Assembly: GCF_031457455.1 (NCBI RefSeq)
Contig: NZ_JAVDWU010000004.1
Span: forward strand, 372,001 to 436,000
DNA from: Hydrogenophaga palleronii_A
GTDB lineage: Bacteria > Pseudomonadota > Gammaproteobacteria > Burkholderiales > Burkholderiaceae_C
Direction: 5' to 3'
DNA: 64,000 nucleotides
Made by a program: the position numbers and the translations under genes. This document shows positions 60,780 to 64,000 of this stretch, piece by piece; the first letter of the stretch is position 1, and every line of letters starts with the position of its first letter. The notes beneath the pieces are model-generated. The model searched no databases, was not told where the DNA came from, and was given only the letters and a program-made list of their open reading frames with translations.

Positions 60780-62189
60780 TCAGGTGGCCGCTGCGCTTCC
60801 ACGCAGCGCACGAACGAAGTAGTCGGGTGCGCCCATCTGCCCGCCTTTCAAGGCGAGTTCGAGTCCGCTCAGGTGGGGCGCCGAAGACAGCACGGCACAT
60901 AGCGGCGCGCCGGGGGCCAGGCGGGCGCGAATCTCCAACGCGTCAGGTCCGAGTGCCTGCGTGATGCGACTGGACGTGTCCCCCCCAGACAGCACGAGGC
61001 GACGCAGCCGATGGCGGCGAACGATGGCGTCCACCACGATCCCCAGGCGTTCACTCACCAGCCGCCCGCTTTGGAGGCGGGCTTGCTCCAGGCTGCGCCC
61101 TCGAACCTGCAGGCCCTGGATCAAACGAGCCACTCGCGGGTCGGACGTGCCGCGCGCGGTGTGCATCACCACGCTAGCGCCGCTGGCCAGCGCGCTGACC
61201 ACCTCGCTCACGAGACGCGCCTCGGCGGCCGCCGTGTCCGTGCCGATGGTCAGATCCTCCACATCGATCGCCACCTCTCGGAAGCCGGCGTCCAGTGCCG
61301 CCTCGATCTGCATCGCACTGAGCTTGGAGGCGCTGCCCGACACGACCAGCACCTGGTCGACGGCGCCGAAGCTACCGTAGCGGTCGGCCGACGCGGACGC
61401 CTCTTGGCCTTGCCAGGACTGCGTCAACGCGTACTCGACTCCCGACGATCCGACGACAAAGAGTGGCGCTTCCATCCTGGAAGCCATGTACTGAAGGCAG
61501 TCGCCTGTGGTGGTCAGGTGATTGGGGCTCAGGCCGTCGATCACCACCGCCTGTCTGGCCGGCGCCATGTCGCGGATGTGTTCCGCCAGTTCGGCCGGTG
61601 ATGCGGTGTCGAGCATTGCCAGGGGCACGTTACCAATGGCCAGCGGCGCCTGTTTTCGGAGGTGCAGGGCCACGTCGGATTCCTGCATCGGCGTGACGGG
61701 GTGCACGCTCATGATCGGGTGGCGGTCGATGCGGTAGACCTCGTCGTCTGTGGCCGAACGAGCGAACAGGTGACCGAAGAGGCAGTAGCGGCCCAGCGCT
61801 GGCGTGCTGGCGACGATGGGCACCAAGGGTTGCGGGAAGGTCGCCCGCGCAAGTTCGATGACCCGCCCGATGTTGCCCACCGTTGGTGCGCTATCGAAGG
61901 TGGAGCACACCTTGTAGTGCACGATCTGCGGCGCCAGGGCTGCGAGCCCGCTCAGGACCTTTGGCAACTCGGCGTCCATCTCATCCGGTGACATCGCTCG
62001 GCTAGCACCGGCCACGCCGATGGCGTCGAAACCACCTAGCGCGGCCAGGTGGACCGACGTGGGCACCGACAGAAAGAGCGCGCAGCGCAGCCCGCGGAAG
62101 GCCAGCACTTCCAGGGCATCAGTGGAACCGGTGAAGTCGTCGCCGTAGAACGCGAGCTTCAGGTTTTGGGGCGTGTCTGTCGAAGTCAT
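60780..62189 (-). CDS. Four-carbon acid-sugar kinase family (DUF1537) kinase, second locus
   Basis: A 469-residue DUF1537 kinase, longer and diverged from the OtnK at 47,511. Substrate-domain motifs are AFYGDDFTGSTDALEVLAFRG (split over about 12-32) and HYKVCSTFDSAPTVGNIGRV (about 92-111). The ATP domain has VLSGGDTSSRITQALG. In pathways with a RuBisCO-like decarboxylase, kinases of this family phosphorylate a 3-oxo acid sugar such as 3-oxo-isoapionate (the OiaK role). That role fits here but is inferred. It starts 3 bp after the RuBisCO-like gene. Confidence 0.88.
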   Translation of the reverse strand: MTSTDTPQNLKLAFYGDDFTGSTDALEVLAFRGLRCALFLSVPTSVHLAALGGFDAIGVAGASRAMSPDEMDAELPKVLSGLAALAPQIVHYKVCSTFDSAPTVGNIGRVIELARATFPQPLVPIVASTPALGRYCLFGHLFARSATDDEVYRIDRHPIMSVHPVTPMQESDVALHLRKQAPLAIGNVPLAMLDTASPAELAEHIRDMAPARQAVVIDGLSPNHLTTTGDCLQYMASRMEAPLFVVGSSGVEYALTQSWQGQEASASADRYGSFGAVDQVLVVSGSASKLSAMQIEAALDAGFREVAIDVEDLTIGTDTAAAEARLVSEVVSALASGASVVMHTARGTSDPRVARLIQGLQVRGRSLEQARLQSGRLVSERLGIVVDAIVRRHRLRRLVLSGGDTSSRITQALGPDALEIRARLAPGAPLCAVLSSAPHLSGLELALKGGQMGAPDYFVRALRGSAAAT

Positions 62190-62192
62190 CGC

Positions 62193-63467
62193 TTACCGCC
62201 CGGAGAAGTGCACCATGGCGCGCTGGAGTGCGGGGTGCGTTTGGGCATACGTGTCCAAGCCAATGCCTGCCACCGCCGCCTCCCAGCCTTCGCGCATGCT
62301 GGCCATGCCCGCGGCGATGCCGTCGGGGTGACCGATGATCCCGCCACCGGCCAGGTGCATGAGGTCCACCGAGCCCAGGGCCGCGTACAGGTCTGGCGCC
62401 TGGCCCGCCCATTGGCCGGAGGATGAGACCGGCATCAGCGGCTGGTGCCCGGCCCAAGGCGACAGGCAGGCGCGGGCCGAAGCGATCACCGACGCATCTG
62501 GCTCCCAAAACTTGCTGCGCAGGCCGTTGACGTGCAGGTGGTCCACGCCCGCGAGGCGCCACAGCTTCTGGTAGGCCTGGAACGAAAAGCCCAGCCCCGG
62601 GTGCCGCGTGAGCGCACCCCAGCCATTGCGGTGTCCGTGGATCGGCAGTTGCGCATGCCGCCGCAGGTGTTCCACCCCGGCGAAGCCGACCCAGTTGACG
62701 CTGACCATCACGCAGGTACCGCCCGCGGCCATCACAGCGTCGTGGCGGCGCAGCATCTCGTCGATTGAGCCGGAGATGTTGATCGCGTACATCGGCATGC
62801 GGCCCAGGCGGTCGGCGTGGCGCTGGAGCACCGGCATGACGGCCCGCAGGCGCTCATCGAACGGCGCATAGGGCGGATCTGCGATCAGCTCATCGTCCTT
62901 GACGAAGTCAATGTCTGCCGCGCACAGCGTGTCGACCAGTTCGGCGGTCTGGCCCGGCGTGAGGCCGATGCTGGGCTTGATGATGGTGCCGATGAGAGGC
63001 CGGCCATGGACCCCGGCCAGGCGTCGGGTGCCTGGCACACCGAAGGCCGGGCCTGCGAACTGATCGGCGTACTCGGGCGTCAGGTCCAAGTCAAGCAGCC
63101 GCAGGCCGGTGACCTCGCCCAGCTCGTACAGGTTGCCCGCCACCGTGGCCAGCAGGCTGGACAGGTTGGCGCCGACGTTTGCCACCGGGAACGCGATGTC
63201 GATCTCGGCCCGATGGAACACGCCACCGTGCGGTTGACGATCAACGTAGGCGCTGGGCAGCGTGGGCTGCAGCGCGGGGGCGAGCGGCTCGATGCGGGTG
63301 ACTCGGGCACGCGAACGTTCCTTGAGCTCATCCGTCTCGCCCGGCAGCGCGAGGAAGGTGCCGCTGGATTGTTCGCCGGCGATGACTTGCGCGACCTTCT
63401 CGGACGAGACCGAGCTTTCGACGAAGTAGCGCGCGGTGAATTCGGCGCGGGTGAGGTTCTTGGCCAT
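62193..63467 (-). CDS. RuBisCO-like protein (probable 3-oxo-acid-sugar phosphate decarboxylase)
   Basis: A 424-residue form IV RuBisCO-like protein. The TIM-barrel active site is largely conserved: K164 in GTIIKPSIGL (the second Lys of KPK is Ser166), the carbamate Lys K190 with D192 and E193 in FVKDDE, H279-R280 in HGHRNG, H312 in HLHVNG, a loop-6-position Lys at about 319, Ser349-350 in VSSSGQW, and GGG (374-376) before HP. The altered loop 6 argues against CO2 fixation. Characterised relatives decarboxylate 3-oxo-isoapionate 4-phosphate (OiaX). It is the first gene of the operon, with a kinase and TRAP system. Confidence 0.88.
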   Translation of the reverse strand: MAKNLTRAEFTARYFVESSVSSEKVAQVIAGEQSSGTFLALPGETDELKERSRARVTRIEPLAPALQPTLPSAYVDRQPHGGVFHRAEIDIAFPVANVGANLSSLLATVAGNLYELGEVTGLRLLDLDLTPEYADQFAGPAFGVPGTRRLAGVHGRPLIGTIIKPSIGLTPGQTAELVDTLCAADIDFVKDDELIADPPYAPFDERLRAVMPVLQRHADRLGRMPMYAINISGSIDEMLRRHDAVMAAGGTCVMVSVNWVGFAGVEHLRRHAQLPIHGHRNGWGALTRHPGLGFSFQAYQKLWRLAGVDHLHVNGLRSKFWEPDASVIASARACLSPWAGHQPLMPVSSSGQWAGQAPDLYAALGSVDLMHLAGGGIIGHPDGIAAGMASMREGWEAAVAGIGLDTYAQTHPALQRAMVHFSGR

Positions 63468-63548
63468 CGAGCTGTGAGTTAATTTTTGAGCTGGATCGAA
63501 CGATAGTGGGCGTTTAACTCTATGTAAATCGATATAATTTCGCCGACT

Positions 63549-63565
63549 TGTGACATAAGCTCACA
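63549..63565. promoter_or_regulatory. Dyad in the divergent lysR / RuBisCO-like intergenic region
   Basis: TGTGA (63549-63553), 7 bp, TCACA (63561-63565), centred 46 bp before the lysR gene. It has the T-N11-A character of LysR sites. A TATAAT (63533-63538) lies just beside it. It is a plausible binding site of the LysR product. Confidence 0.45.
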
Positions 63566-63602
63566 CAACATTCGGGTTGACCCTAGGCTGAAGAGTGCAC
63601 CC

Positions 63603-64000
63603 ATGACCACCCCGCGCCTTTCACTCAACGCCTTGCGGGCCTTTGAGGCCACGGCGCGTCTGCGCAGCTTCAGCGCGGCGGCAGAGGAGCTGTCGGTCAC
63701 GCATGGCGCGATCAGCCGCCACATCCGGATGCTGGAAGACACGCTGGGTCTGGCACTTCTGCAGCGCACCGCGCAGGGGGCCACGCCAACCGGCGAAGGG
63801 CAGCGCTTGGCGGAGGGCCTATCGAAGGCCTTTGGGCTGATCCAGTCCAGCGTTGAGCAGCTCAAGCCGGGGCCGCTCACCCTGGCGTGCTCGGAGTCGA
63901 TCATGATGTACTGGCTCATCCCCAGGCTGGGTCGTTTCAAGGAAGACAACCCCGAGGTGGAGCTGCGCTTCAACATGAGCCACGGGCCGATCGACTTCGC
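63603..64000 (+). CDS. LysR family transcriptional regulator (3' end cut by window)
   Basis: N-terminal 132 residues of a LysR-type regulator. The helix-turn-helix is RAFEATARLRSFSAAAEELS followed by VTHGAISRHIRMLEDTLGL, then the linker helix and the beginning of the ligand-binding domain (PLTLACSESIMMYWLIPRLG). It is truncated by the end of the window. It is transcribed divergently from the RuBisCO-like operon, with 135 bp between the starts, the usual geometry for a LysR regulator controlling its neighbour. Confidence 0.9.
   Translation, partial: MTTPRLSLNALRAFEATARLRSFSAAAEELSVTHGAISRHIRMLEDTLGLALLQRTAQGATPTGEGQRLAEGLSKAFGLIQSSVEQLKPGPLTLACSESIMMYWLIPRLGRFKEDNPEVELRFNMSHGPIDF

Noticed and set aside
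63549..63565. A CRP site before the LysR gene
   Set aside because: The TGTGA and TCACA halves are separated by 7 bp rather than the 6 bp of a CRP site, so it is reported only as a dyad.

Overview
The window reads as a chromosomal segment of a high-GC betaproteobacterium of the order Burkholderiales, most likely family Comamonadaceae (a Hydrogenophaga- or Acidovorax-like genus). The grounds are gene content and protein style (RpoH, LolA-RarA, FtsK, LivHMGF, several TRAP and acid-sugar genes), dense coding, and a dispersed GC-rich structured repeat that often follows stop codons. The genus is inference. No tRNA, rRNA, CRISPR array, phage or transposase gene is visible.

Layout. 1-12,911: housekeeping genes: purN, a LysE exporter with an AraC regulator, prfC, an RsmB/NOP-type RNA methyltransferase, a fatty-acid desaturase, an ankyrin gene broken by a stop codon, rpmG-rpmB, trxB, a Crp/Fnr regulator, ftsK and lolA. 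12,925-19,846: rarA, the branched-chain amino-acid ABC transporter livHMGF, and lysS. 20,000-26,120: a 7TM protein with a degenerate GGDEF domain, rpoH behind a perfect CIRCE operator, a MarR-GNAT operon with a large dyad operator, a crotonase and a small lipoprotein. 26,428-31,929: the SOS mutagenesis cassette imuA-imuB-dnaE2 behind a LexA box, in which dnaE2 carries two in-frame sequence insertions. 31,923-37,780: small accessory genes, including an MqsR/MqsA toxin-antitoxin pair with its operator, ankyrin, DUF2277, EVE, MFS, GNAT, DHFR-like and cupin genes.

37,862-50,469 is a catabolic block on the minus strand. It holds a chemoreceptor with a sigma-28-like promoter, an SDR, an aldehyde dehydrogenase, a complete DctPQM TRAP transporter, the full four-carbon acid-sugar set (DenD, OtnI, OtnC, OtnK, LtnD) and a GntR/FCD regulator. 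Together these would import D-erythronate and L-threonate and convert them to dihydroxyacetone phosphate.

50,888-56,846 holds a beta-lactamase-fold hydrolase, a NIPSNAP-monooxygenase-ArsR operon with a perfect palindromic operator, a HAD phosphatase, a Nudix hydrolase with a split Nudix box, and an MFS transporter. 57,090-64,000 is a second acid-sugar locus: TRAP transporter, SDR, a second DUF1537 kinase and a RuBisCO-like protein, divergent from a LysR gene cut by the window end. By family logic it should oxidise an imported acid sugar, phosphorylate the 3-oxo acid and decarboxylate it with the RuBisCO-like protein. The substrate cannot be read from the sequence, and this is the best candidate for an undescribed pathway here.

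About twelve copies of one repeat family run through the window. Their outer stem changes sequence but keeps pairing from copy to copy, and eight of them touch the 3' end of a gene. One copy lies in frame inside dnaE2.
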